A stretch of DNA of 25,161 nt from a virus: the IMG/VR virus record IMGVR_UViG_3300035438_000119, positions 1 through 25,161 of that record. One strand, given 5' to 3'. Both the position numbers and the translations under genes were made by a program. The notes beneath the pieces are model-generated. The model saw only the letters and a program-made list of their open reading frames with translations. It did not search any database and was not told where the DNA came from. Shown here piece by piece: positions 17,459-24,064 of the stretch (the first letter of the stretch is position 1; each line of letters begins with the position of its first letter).

Positions 17459-17753
17459 ACAAACAACAATAGAAATGGTAAACGGGCTATCTGAAATAGC
17501 TGATTATATGCAGGATGAGGAGCTTACTCAAGCTCTTACATTTATTGCTAAGGTCATCATTAAGCCAGATATTCCACTAAATGTAGCAACTGTAGAGATC
17601 GTAAGGCTACAGGCAATAGCAGCAAAGATGGCTTTTAAGGCTACCTGGATGGCTAATGTTGACAAAAATGACAGGGCAAAGAAGAATATTTACTATACAG
17701 CAGCAGAATCAATCAACAACTTGGTATCAGCACTCAAATATATTATGCGCTAA
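17451..17753 (+). CDS. Unknown all-helical protein in the recombination cluster
   Basis: 100 residues, predicted fully helical (for example ELTQALTFIAKVIIKP, ATVEIVRLQAIAAKMAFKAT). GGAGAAG precedes ATG, and it overlaps the resolvase gene by 8 bp. No cysteines, no signal peptide. I do not recognise a family; placement between two nuclease genes suggests a role with DNA or as a partner protein, but nothing in the sequence proves it. Confidence 0.75.
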   Translation: MSEQTTIEMVNGLSEIADYMQDEELTQALTFIAKVIIKPDIPLNVATVEIVRLQAIAAKMAFKATWMANVDKNDRAKKNIYYTAAESINNLVSALKYIMR

Positions 17754-17755
17754 CC

Positions 17756-17764
17756 TGGTATACT
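17756..17764 (+). promoter_or_regulatory. Candidate extended -10 promoter for the Cas4-like gene
   Basis: TGGTATACT fits an extended -10 (TGnTATACT, one mismatch to TATAAT) in the 31-bp gap ahead of the Cas4-like gene. A start near 17771 would give a ~14-nt leader that still contains AAAGGA (17774-17779). No convincing -35. Confidence 0.4.
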
Positions 17765-17784
17765 TATATAAACAAAGGAATATA

Positions 17785-18570
17785 ATGACAAAGAATTTAC
17801 TAAAGCAAATAATGATTAAAGAGGTTGAGACACCAGCACAGATTGACGCACAGGAGCTTGTAAAAGCTATTGAGGCTGGATATCTTGTTGGGCGTGAGCC
17901 TAAGCATACACAGAAGAAAACTTTTGGTCCATCTACTATTGCCTATGGCCATGGAGAATGTCCTAGATATTGGTACCTTGCATTTGAGGGTGCGGTATTT
18001 GAGGATAACTCTGACCCATATGCAGTAGCAAATATGACTAATGGAACTCTTGCTCATGGAAGAATTGAGACAGCGTTTAAGAACTCTGGTATTTCAATTG
18101 ATTCAGAGTTTAAGATTTTCAATGACGATCCTCCAATTTTTGGTTATGTAGATAACTTTATTAATTGGAAGGGTGAAGAGGTAGTTGTTGAAGTAAAGAC
18201 AACCAACAACGAAGTCTTTGAATACCGTAAGCGTACAGGTAAGCCTAAAATGGGTCACGTTGTGCAGATACTTATCTATATGAAGATTCTTAAGAAGGCA
18301 AAGGGAGTTCTTATTTATGAGAATAAGAATAACCATGAACTTCTTGTAATCCCAGTAGAGGTAAATGATCATTACCGTAAATGGATTGATGAAGCTTTTG
18401 AATGGATGAGAGTTGTTCGTAAGTCTTGGGAAGTCAAAGAGCTTCCAACCAAGAACTATAGATCAAACTCAAAGGTTTGCAAGAACTGTCCAATTAAAAA
18501 AACATGTGATGAAGCAGGAGCAGGCGTAGTTAAAATAGCCTCTCTGGAGGAATTGAGTGAAACTTTGTAG
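17785..18570 (+). CDS. Cas4-like PD-(D/E)XK exonuclease with Fe-S cysteines
   Basis: 261 residues from ATG at 17785 with AAAGGA upstream; an earlier in-frame start at 17656 would lie inside the previous gene and is not used. RecB-family nuclease motifs: GYVDNFI with D123, VVVEVKTT with E136-x-K138, and VVQILIYM with Q161-x3-Y165. Four cysteines in the Cas4/AddB arrangement, C59 (GECPR) and C232, C235, C241 (CKNCPIKKTC), should hold a 4Fe-4S cluster. The likely activity is DNA-end resection giving single strands for the UvsX-like recombinase. Phage Cas4-like proteins without CRISPR are known, and some are proposed to act on host CRISPR adaptation, but there is no array here and the replication setting argues for recombination. 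Confidence 0.88.
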   Translation: MTKNLLKQIMIKEVETPAQIDAQELVKAIEAGYLVGREPKHTQKKTFGPSTIAYGHGECPRYWYLAFEGAVFEDNSDPYAVANMTNGTLAHGRIETAFKNSGISIDSEFKIFNDDPPIFGYVDNFINWKGEEVVVEVKTTNNEVFEYRKRTGKPKMGHVVQILIYMKILKKAKGVLIYENKNNHELLVIPVEVNDHYRKWIDEAFEWMRVVRKSWEVKELPTKNYRSNSKVCKNCPIKKTCDEAGAGVVKIASLEELSETL

Positions 18571-18847
18571 CAGATGTGATAATAGGTTTCAACCAAAGGT
18601 CAGTTATCAAATATACTGCAGCCTTGAATGTAGAGACCTTGCTACAAAGGATAAGATTAAAGAAAGATATCAGGTAACTCGTAGACAAAAGAGGAAGGGG
18701 AAGGATCGCAGGTGTTTGGGTGGATGCGGTACTTCTCTTTCTATCTACAACGACTCTGGTTTTTGTGCAAACTGTAACGTTAGTGAAAAAGCTGTTCAGA
18801 AAATGATTAAAGAACTGAAAGGTTTTATTGAATATGAGCAAGACTAA
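18557..18847 (+). CDS. Double zinc-knuckle protein
   Basis: 96 residues with a GTG start and GGAGG six bases upstream; overlaps the Cas4-like gene by 14 bp. Two cysteine clusters: CSRC (C4, C7) with CSLEC (C21, C25), and CLGGC with CANC further on, enough for two zinc sites. A very basic helix lies between (RRQKRKGKDRR). The first cluster (CxxC, FxP, QxYCSxxC) is typical of small phage zinc-finger proteins. Likely binds nucleic acid; partner unknown. It sits between two nucleases, so it could help recognise branched DNA, but that is speculation. Confidence 0.8.
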   Translation: MKLCSRCDNRFQPKVSYQIYCSLECRDLATKDKIKERYQVTRRQKRKGKDRRCLGGCGTSLSIYNDSGFCANCNVSEKAVQKMIKELKGFIEYEQD

Positions 18848-19430
18848 GTGGGGTGCAGAGATAACTCCTAAAAGGATATGTGCTATTGATGCTAGCACTA
18901 ATAGTCTTGCTTTTGCTATTTTTGATACCTTTACAAAAGATCTTATTAGTGTTGGAAAGATTAATTTTGAAGGCAAGAATACCTATGAAAAGGTTATGGA
19001 TGCTGGTAAAAAGGTAAAAGCTTTCCTAGATATCTATGGTGGTTTTGAGGCGATAGTAATTGAGCATACTGTTTTTATGAATAGCCCAAAGACTGCTGCA
19101 GATTTAGCACTAGTTCAGGGAGCTATCTTAGGATCAGCTGGACAATCAGGAACTACAAGAATTGGAAGAGTGTCACCAATAACTTGGCAAAATTTTATTG
19201 GCAATAAAAAGATTTCAAAGGATGAGCAGTTATTTATTAGATCTCAGAATCCAGGTAAGTCTGTTTCTTGGTATAAAACATATGAAAGAAATTTAAGAAA
19301 AGAAAGAACTATAAAGTTTATTAATATTAATTATGGTAGAACGATAACAGATAATGACGTAGCAGATGCGTGTGGAATTGGTCATTGGGCATTAAAGAAC
19401 TGGGATAAGGCGGTTGGCAATAATGACTGA
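18834..19430 (+). CDS. RuvC-like Holliday junction resolvase
   Basis: 198 residues with an RNase H-like fold. First catalytic Asp in ICAIDASTNSLAFAIFD (D19), Glu in AIVIEHTVF (E77), and the C-terminal pair in DNDVADACGIGHWAL (D175, D178), the order and spacing expected of RuvC. Resolves four-way junctions or debranches replicated DNA before packaging. ATG at 18834 is chosen; TTG at 18828 has better spacing from AAAGG (18818-18822) and would add two residues. Overlaps the zinc-knuckle gene by 14 bp. Slightly longer than bacterial RuvC (~170) with an insertion around residues 110-165. With the Hjc-like gene at 17168 the phage carries two unrelated resolvase candidates. Confidence 0.87.
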   Translation: MSKTKWGAEITPKRICAIDASTNSLAFAIFDTFTKDLISVGKINFEGKNTYEKVMDAGKKVKAFLDIYGGFEAIVIEHTVFMNSPKTAADLALVQGAILGSAGQSGTTRIGRVSPITWQNFIGNKKISKDEQLFIRSQNPGKSVSWYKTYERNLRKERTIKFININYGRTITDNDVADACGIGHWALKNWDKAVGNND

Positions 19431-19605
19431 AAGAGAAGCCAGGGTGTTTAAGGAAGAAGATGCTGATGTTATACTGACTGTCAGAACCCTTTCTCCAACC
19501 AAGTGGTTATTAATGGACCGTGAGACGGGGCAAATTTATCAGGGTAGTCCAAAGGGGTACTGGGATAGGTTAGAGCCAGTTATCAAAGTTGACAAGGATG
19601 CATGA
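19423..19605 (+). CDS. Small unknown protein
   Basis: 60 residues from ATG at 19423, which overlaps the resolvase stop by 8 bp; a TTG nine bases earlier is less likely. Compact beta-rich sequence: VILTVRTLSPTKWLLMDRET then GQIYQGSPKGYWDRLEPVIK. This reads like a small single-domain cytoplasmic protein. No cysteines or membrane segment. Not recognised. Confidence 0.72.
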   Translation: MTEREARVFKEEDADVILTVRTLSPTKWLLMDRETGQIYQGSPKGYWDRLEPVIKVDKDA

Positions 19606-19760
19606 TGCCTGGTAAACTATATACATCAGAAGTATGGTTAAAGAAAAGATTTCTTATTGACAAGAAGTCTCCAGAAGAAATTGCAAAAGAATGTGGTGCA
19701 AGCGTAGAGACTATCTACGTTTATCTTGCTAAATTTGGACTAAGAAAGAGTAGAAGATGA
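19605..19760 (+). CDS. Tiny helix-turn-helix protein
   Basis: 51 residues. AAGGA ends six bases before ATG at 19605 (another ATG lies at 19602, too close to the ribosome binding site). The sequence SPEEIAKECGASVETIYVYL is a clear helix-turn-helix of the type found in sigma region 4 and homeodomain-like phage proteins, followed by a basic end KFGLRKSRR. Probably a small DNA-binding regulator or part of packaging initiation, given the terminase genes nearby. Overlaps both neighbours by a few bases. Confidence 0.75.
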   Translation: MPGKLYTSEVWLKKRFLIDKKSPEEIAKECGASVETIYVYLAKFGLRKSRR

Positions 19761-19882
19761 ATAAATTACAAAAAGTTATAATTGCAGTTGGTGTTGCAGG
19801 TGCTGTTGGTATTACCTATGTCCTAACAGCTTTAAAGGGCATGCCAGAGGCTTTTGATTGGGAAGACGAAGAAGATGAGTGA
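19757..19882 (+). CDS. Tiny single-pass membrane protein
   Basis: 41 residues from ATG at 19757, overlapping the previous stop (ATGA). A short basic start (MNKLQK) leads into one hydrophobic helix (VIIAVGVAGAVGITYVLTAL) and ends in a strongly acidic tail (DWEDEEDE). The layout suggests a small inner-membrane protein with the N-terminus inside by the positive-inside rule, or a short signal-anchor. Its end overlaps the next gene (ATGAGTGA). Function unknown; a holin- or antiholin-like role cannot be judged from one helix. Confidence 0.7.
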   Translation: MNKLQKVIIAVGVAGAVGITYVLTALKGMPEAFDWEDEEDE

Positions 19883-20117
19883 TAATATAAAAATCACGGT
19901 TGACCAAGTTAATCACCCATCACACTATGTCTCTGACCCATCAGGAGTAGAGTGTATTCAAATTACACGTCACCGTAATTTTAATATAGGTAATGCATTT
20001 AAGTATCTTTGGAGAGCAGGGCTTAAAGATGAGTCTAAAACTATTCAAGATCTTGAAAAGGCAATATTCTACATTAAAGATGAAATTAATAGACTAGAGG
20101 GCAAGTATGTCAACTGA
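19875..20117 (+). CDS. DUF3310 family protein
   Basis: 80 residues from ATG at 19875, eight bases inside the previous gene. Carries the family's recognisable core: VNHPSHYVSDPSGVECIQIT, then NFNIGNAFKYLWRAGLKD, then QDLEKAIFYIKDEI. DUF3310 proteins are widespread small phage proteins, often near replication or nucleotide-metabolism genes; their biochemical activity is not established to my knowledge. Here it precedes the terminase genes and overlaps the next by 11 bp. Confidence 0.88.
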   Translation: MSDNIKITVDQVNHPSHYVSDPSGVECIQITRHRNFNIGNAFKYLWRAGLKDESKTIQDLEKAIFYIKDEINRLEGKYVN

Positions 20118-20643
20118 AGAAGAACTAATAAAGCATCTTGACGTAATGAACGATGTTGTTAGTGAATATCTAAAAGGCAGCGATCCAACCACTATTTCAA
20201 AAGAATTAGCTATTCCACGCACTCGTGTAGTGGCATACATTGATGAATGGAAAGAAAAGACTTCCAATAATACAGCAATCCGTGCTCGTGCAAAAGATGC
20301 ACTTGCTGGAGCTGATGCACACTATAGCAAGCTTATACTTAAGTCTTATGAAGTAATTGATGAAGCCTCTATGACTAATAATCTTAGTGCAAAGACTGCT
20401 GCTATTAAGCTTGTGATGGATATTGAGTCTAAGAGAATTGACATGTTGCAAAAAGCTGGACTTCTTGAAAATAAAGAACTTGCAGAAGAGATGGTTGAGA
20501 TTGAGCGTCGTCAAGAAATTTTAGTTGGTATTCTTAGAGACATAGCATCATCTCACCCAGAGGTTAGAGACATTATTATGCAAAGACTTTCTGTTATTGC
20601 AAAAGAGGGAGAAGTGATTACTGTTGTCCACGACGTTCAATGA
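20107..20643 (+). CDS. Probable terminase small subunit
   Basis: 178 residues. Immediately upstream of the large terminase and overlapping it by 20 bp, the usual place for the small subunit, which recognises packaging-site DNA and forms a ring. The N-terminal third holds a helix-turn-helix (SEYLKGSDPTTISKELAIPR then TRVVAYIDEW). The rest is long helices (AAIKLVMDIESKRIDMLQK and EEMVEIERRQEILVGILRDI) suitable for oligomerisation. GAGGG lies upstream of ATG at 20107. The assignment rests on position plus architecture rather than a diagnostic motif. Confidence 0.75.
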   Translation: MSTEEELIKHLDVMNDVVSEYLKGSDPTTISKELAIPRTRVVAYIDEWKEKTSNNTAIRARAKDALAGADAHYSKLILKSYEVIDEASMTNNLSAKTAAIKLVMDIESKRIDMLQKAGLLENKELAEEMVEIERRQEILVGILRDIASSHPEVRDIIMQRLSVIAKEGEVITVVHDVQ

Positions 20644-22405
20644 TTTTTTTGAGGTACTAAAAGAAAACCATTTTGTTGAGACTCCAGTTGACGCAAAGAC
20701 TTTTGTTGAGTCTCCAGACTATCTTGGTCAACCACCACTATCTGAAATTCAATACACCATTGTAGAGGCAATGAGCCAAATTTATCGTAAAGAAGATGTT
20801 GTTGACATGCTTGGCGACAAAGGTGAAGAATACTATAAAAAATATACAAAGAATGAGCTAATCCTGCAACTTGGCAAGGGATCTGGAAAAGACTTTGTAT
20901 CAACAGTGGCCTGTGCATATGTAGTATATAAAATGCTTTGTCTTAAAGACCCTGCTATTTATTATGGAAAGCCTGCTGGAGATGCTATTGATATTATTAA
21001 CGTTGCTGTTAACGCTCAACAGGCTAAGAATGTTTTCTTTAAAGGTTTTAAATCTAAGATTGAGAGATCACCATGGTTTGCTGGCAAGTACAACCCAAAG
21101 GCTGACTCTATTGAGTTTGATAAATCAATTACAGTTTATTCTGGTCACTCAGAACGAGAGTCCCATGAGGGTTTGAACTTGTTTATGGCTGTACTTGATG
21201 AAATTTCTGGATTTGCATCTGAGGTTGCAACTGGAAATGAGCAAGGCAAGACTGCTGACAATATCTATAAAGCTTTTCGTGGTACCGTAGATTCTCGCTT
21301 TCCTGATCTTGGTAAGGTAGTTCTACTTTCATTCCCACGATATCAGGGTGACTTTATTTCTCAACGGTATGATTCAGTAATTGCTGAGAAAGAAATAATA
21401 GATAGATCACACAGGTTCATTATTAATGAAGATTTGCCAGAGGACAGCCCAGAAAATAGTTTTGAGATAGCTTGGGAAGAAGACCATATTCTTTCGTATA
21501 AGATTCCAAAGATATTTGCACTTAAAAGGCCAACATGGGAGGTTAATCCAACTCGTAAGATTGATGACTTTAAGATTGCATTCCTAACAGATTTAGGAGA
21601 TGCAATGATGCGTTTTCTTTGCACACCAACATACTCATCAGATGCTTTCTTTAAGCAAAAAGAAAAGCTTGTTAACTGTATGACACTTACAAACCCTGTT
21701 GATAGTTTTAGAAGGTTTGCAGAAAACTTTAAGCCAGACCCAGACAAGCAATATTATGTCCATGCTGACCTTGCACAAAAGCACGATAAGTGTGCTGTTG
21801 CTATTGCACATGTGGATAAGTGGGTAAATATCCAGGTAATTAAAGATTATGAACAAGTAGCACCTATCGTAATAGTAGATGCTGTAGCTTGGTGGGAACC
21901 AAAAGCAGAAGGACCAGTCAACCTATCTGAGGTAAAGCAATGGATTATTAATCTAAGAAGACAAGGTTTTAATATTGGAATTGTTTCATTTGACCGTTGG
22001 CAGTCATATGATATTCAGCAAGAGCTTAAGCAGGTAGGAATAAGAACTGACACTGTTTCTGTTGCAAAAAAACACTACGAAGATTTAGCAATGATGGTCT
22101 ATGAAGAGCGTATTGCTATGCCCATGATTCCCTTGCTTCTGGAGGAAATGTCAGAGCTCAAGATCATGAAGGGTAATCGTGTAGATCACCCTAGAAAGAA
22201 GTCTAAGGACTTAGCAGATGCTGTTTGTGGGGCAGTATTTGGTGCCATATCTCATACCCCAAAGGAAATGAATATTGAAATAGATATTCATACCTGGGGA
22301 TCTGCTGATAAAGTTGCAAGACAGCAGAGGGCTATGGTAGAATTGGAAGACAGGCAAATGCCTAATGATGTCAAGAGCTTTCTTGACAATTTAAAACTAA
22401 TATAA
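20624..22405 (+). CDS. Terminase large subunit (packaging ATPase-nuclease)
   Basis: 593 residues. Motor of DNA packaging: an ATPase followed by an RNase H-like nuclease that cuts concatemers. Walker A LGKGSGKD at 83-90, Walker B LFMAVLDEISGF with D192 and E193, coupling motif VVLLSFPRYQGD near 232-243. The nuclease has three acidic positions: D382 (YYVHADLAQKHD), D457 (GIVSFDRWQS) and D529 (KKSKDLADAVCGA). The length fits the family. The start is TTG at 20624, because an in-frame stop at 20615 and the absence of ATG or GTG leave no other choice before residue ~50; AGGGAG sits 12 bp upstream, a little far. No portal gene follows within the window. Confidence 0.93.
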   Translation: MSTTFNDFFEVLKENHFVETPVDAKTFVESPDYLGQPPLSEIQYTIVEAMSQIYRKEDVVDMLGDKGEEYYKKYTKNELILQLGKGSGKDFVSTVACAYVVYKMLCLKDPAIYYGKPAGDAIDIINVAVNAQQAKNVFFKGFKSKIERSPWFAGKYNPKADSIEFDKSITVYSGHSERESHEGLNLFMAVLDEISGFASEVATGNEQGKTADNIYKAFRGTVDSRFPDLGKVVLLSFPRYQGDFISQRYDSVIAEKEIIDRSHRFIINEDLPEDSPENSFEIAWEEDHILSYKIPKIFALKRPTWEVNPTRKIDDFKIAFLTDLGDAMMRFLCTPTYSSDAFFKQKEKLVNCMTLTNPVDSFRRFAENFKPDPDKQYYVHADLAQKHDKCAVAIAHVDKWVNIQVIKDYEQVAPIVIVDAVAWWEPKAEGPVNLSEVKQWIINLRRQGFNIGIVSFDRWQSYDIQQELKQVGIRTDTVSVAKKHYEDLAMMVYEERIAMPMIPLLLEEMSELKIMKGNRVDHPRKKSKDLADAVCGAVFGAISHTPKEMNIEIDIHTWGSADKVARQQRAMVELEDRQMPNDVKSFLDNLKLI

Positions 22406-22422
22406 CAAGGAGAAATACAAGT

Positions 22423-23949
22423 ATGAATTCATTCAAGAAAATCTCAATTGCTACTGCTGCAGCTTTAGCAATCGTTGGTCTTTCTGTAGCACCTTCTTCG
22501 GCAGCACCGCTGACCGTTTCAGTTGCATCAGTAACTAACGCTACAACAGCAGCACTTCCAGCAACCGTTGCAGTACCATCAAATAATCAAATTTTGGCTG
22601 GTACATCAGTTGCAATTGCAGCAACAGCAGATACAGGAACAAGTGTTTCTTTTGCTGCTTCATCAACAGTTAAGTTGGTAACAGCACTGCACACAGTAGA
22701 TGCACCAAAGACAGTTGCATCAGGAGTTTCATCTCTATCACTTACATCTGCAGGAGCAGCAATCACTGTTTATGCATACACAACAACAACAGCAGTTGGA
22801 TCAGTAACCGTAACAAACGGATCATATTCAACAATTGTTTACATTGCAGGTACTCCAGGATCTGCATATAATCTAGGACTTTCAGTTCCATCTGCAACAG
22901 CAGTAGGAACAGTTCCAACAATTGCTCTTACAACAACAGATGTATTTGGTAACGCAGTATCAGATACAGCAACAGTAACCTTGATTGGTTCAACTTTTGC
23001 TAATGGATCAGTTTCAACAATATTGACAACTGCTGCAGCAACAAATGCTTCAACAGGTGCAGTTCTTGGAACAGTAACAGCAGCACTTGCAACAGCAGTT
23101 GCTGGAGATATTACAGTAGTTGCAACAGGTCTTGCAGCAGTAACACCAGTAACTGGTCTTGCTACTCCAACAAAGTCTGTAATTGCTAAGTTCACAGTAT
23201 CTGATCTTGCTGGTATTATTACAGCACTAAAGTCTGATCTTGCTTCAGAAAAGTCTGCCCATGATGCAACTAAGGCTGCTTCAACAGCAGCAGCAAAGGC
23301 TGCAGCAGATCTTTTGGCAACAGAAAAGGCTACACATGATGCTACAAAGGCAGCACTAACAGCAGAGTCAAAAGCTAAGTCAGAGCTTGCAGTAGCACTT
23401 TCCAAGGCAAATGCAGAGATTGCAACAGCACTTGCAGACTTGTCAGATGCTAAGAAGGCTAAGGCAGATGCGGATAAGGCTATTGCGGATGCTAAGACAT
23501 CTACAGATAAGATTATTGCAGATCTAAAGTTGCTTCTTGATAAGTCAAATGCAGATCTTGCATCAGCTAAGAAGGCTCTTGATGACCTAAAGGCTTCTTC
23601 AGATAAAGCACTTGCAGATGCAAACTCAGCCCATTCAAAGGCTATTGCTGATGCTAAGGCTTCTTCAGAAAAGTTGCTTGCTGACCTAAAGGCTTCTTCA
23701 GATAAAGCACTTGCTGATTTGAAGACATCTTCAGATAAGGCTCTTGCTGATGCTCAGGCATCACATGCAAAGGCTATTGCTGATGAGGTTACTGCACATG
23801 CAGTAACAAAGGCAGCACTTGCTAAGGCACAGTCAGATGCAGCAGCTAAGGCTGCAGCAGATGCTAGAGCAAAGGCAGCACTAAATGCAAAGATTAAGGC
23901 AGCAAACAAGAAGCTTCCTAAGTCATTGCAGATTCCTTTGGTTAAGTAA
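22423..23949 (+). CDS. Secreted surface-type protein with 11-residue-repeat coiled coil
   Basis: 508 residues. Classical Sec signal peptide: MNSFKK, hydrophobic ISIATAAALAIVGLSV, and cleavage at about residue 27-28 (SSA-AP). Residues ~30-265 are a threonine/alanine/valine-rich beta region resembling bacterial S-layer or adhesin Ig-like domains (for example TTDVFGNAVSDTATVTLIGS). Residues ~266-470 form a coiled coil built largely of 11-residue units such as LKASSDKALAD, AKTSTDKIIAD and AQASHAKAIAD. The end is basic: AKIKAANKKLPKSLQIPLVK. It should be exported and sit on or outside the host cell, or be carried by virions after export. AAGGAG precedes ATG, and a strong terminator follows. No LPXTG or membrane anchor is seen. 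Codon use (GCA/GCT/ACA) is skewed by composition. A host origin is plausible. Confidence 0.85.
   Translation: MNSFKKISIATAAALAIVGLSVAPSSAAPLTVSVASVTNATTAALPATVAVPSNNQILAGTSVAIAATADTGTSVSFAASSTVKLVTALHTVDAPKTVASGVSSLSLTSAGAAITVYAYTTTTAVGSVTVTNGSYSTIVYIAGTPGSAYNLGLSVPSATAVGTVPTIALTTTDVFGNAVSDTATVTLIGSTFANGSVSTILTTAAATNASTGAVLGTVTAALATAVAGDITVVATGLAAVTPVTGLATPTKSVIAKFTVSDLAGIITALKSDLASEKSAHDATKAASTAAAKAAADLLATEKATHDATKAALTAESKAKSELAVALSKANAEIATALADLSDAKKAKADADKAIADAKTSTDKIIADLKLLLDKSNADLASAKKALDDLKASSDKALADANSAHSKAIADAKASSEKLLADLKASSDKALADLKTSSDKALADAQASHAKAIADEVTAHAVTKAALAKAQSDAAAKAAADARAKAALNAKIKAANKKLPKSLQIPLVK
23584..23714 (+). repeat. 32-bp direct repeat within hendecad coiled-coil region
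   Basis: Two identical 32-bp copies (23584-23615 and 23683-23714) start 99 bp apart, exactly 33 codons or three 11-residue units. They encode the same LKASSDKALA stretch, indicating recent in-frame duplication or recombination among repeat units of the secreted protein gene. Confidence 0.9.
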
Positions 23950-23963
23950 AACTTAATTAAGTT

Positions 23964-23999
23964 AGAGGGGTTAGCCAAGTGCTAGCCCCTCTTTCTTTT
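23964..23999 (+). terminator. Rho-independent terminator after the secreted protein gene
   Basis: A 12-bp stem (23964-23975 paired with 23981-23992, one G-T wobble), a five-base loop CAAGT, then TTCTTTT. The stem core is AGAGGGG with CCCCTCT. It begins 15 bp after the stop codon and ends 10 bp before the next promoter candidate, insulating the two secreted-protein genes. Confidence 0.92.
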
Positions 24000-24008
24000 G
24001 CAATAAAA

Positions 24009-24017
24009 TGATATAAT
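24009..24017 (+). promoter_or_regulatory. Extended -10 promoter for the PA14 gene (TGATATAAT)
   Basis: Perfect TGnTATAAT directly after the terminator. Predicted transcript start near 24024, leaving a ~38-nt leader with AAGGAG at 24050-24055. No -35 match at the expected distance, as is usual for extended -10 promoters. The same nine bases occur at 7911. Confidence 0.6.
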
Positions 24018-24049
24018 AGCCTTATTAGTCATATCACCACTACGACTAT

Positions 24050-24064
24050 AAGGAGAGAATTATT
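24050..24064 (+). promoter_or_regulatory. Ribosome binding site fixing an ATT start codon
   Basis: AAGGAG at 24050-24055, then six bases, then ATT at 24062-24064 followed by AAGAAA, the usual basic opening of a signal peptide. In this frame there is no ATG, GTG or TTG between the upstream stop (TAG 24026-24028) and a TTG at 24152, which lies after the signal-peptide cleavage site. Another ATT at 24059 is only three bases from the Shine-Dalgarno. Confidence 0.7.

Noticed and set aside
17656-17784. Longer N-terminus for the Cas4-like protein
   Set aside because: The extra 43 codons overlap the preceding gene. The promoter candidate and AAAGGA support ATG at 17785.
22383-22406. TTGACA followed by TATAAC ahead of the secreted protein gene
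   Set aside because: The spacer is only 12 bp, too short for a sigma-70 promoter, and there is no TG extension; TTGACA is explained by terminase codons.
22839-23405. 188-codon minus-strand frame opposite the secreted protein gene
   Set aside because: Low-complexity shadow caused by alanine/threonine-rich codons on the + strand; no start signals and no domain features.
23584-23714. Direct repeats as attachment sites of an insertion
   Set aside because: They lie inside one continuous protein at an exact multiple of the 11-residue unit, so they are coding repeats.
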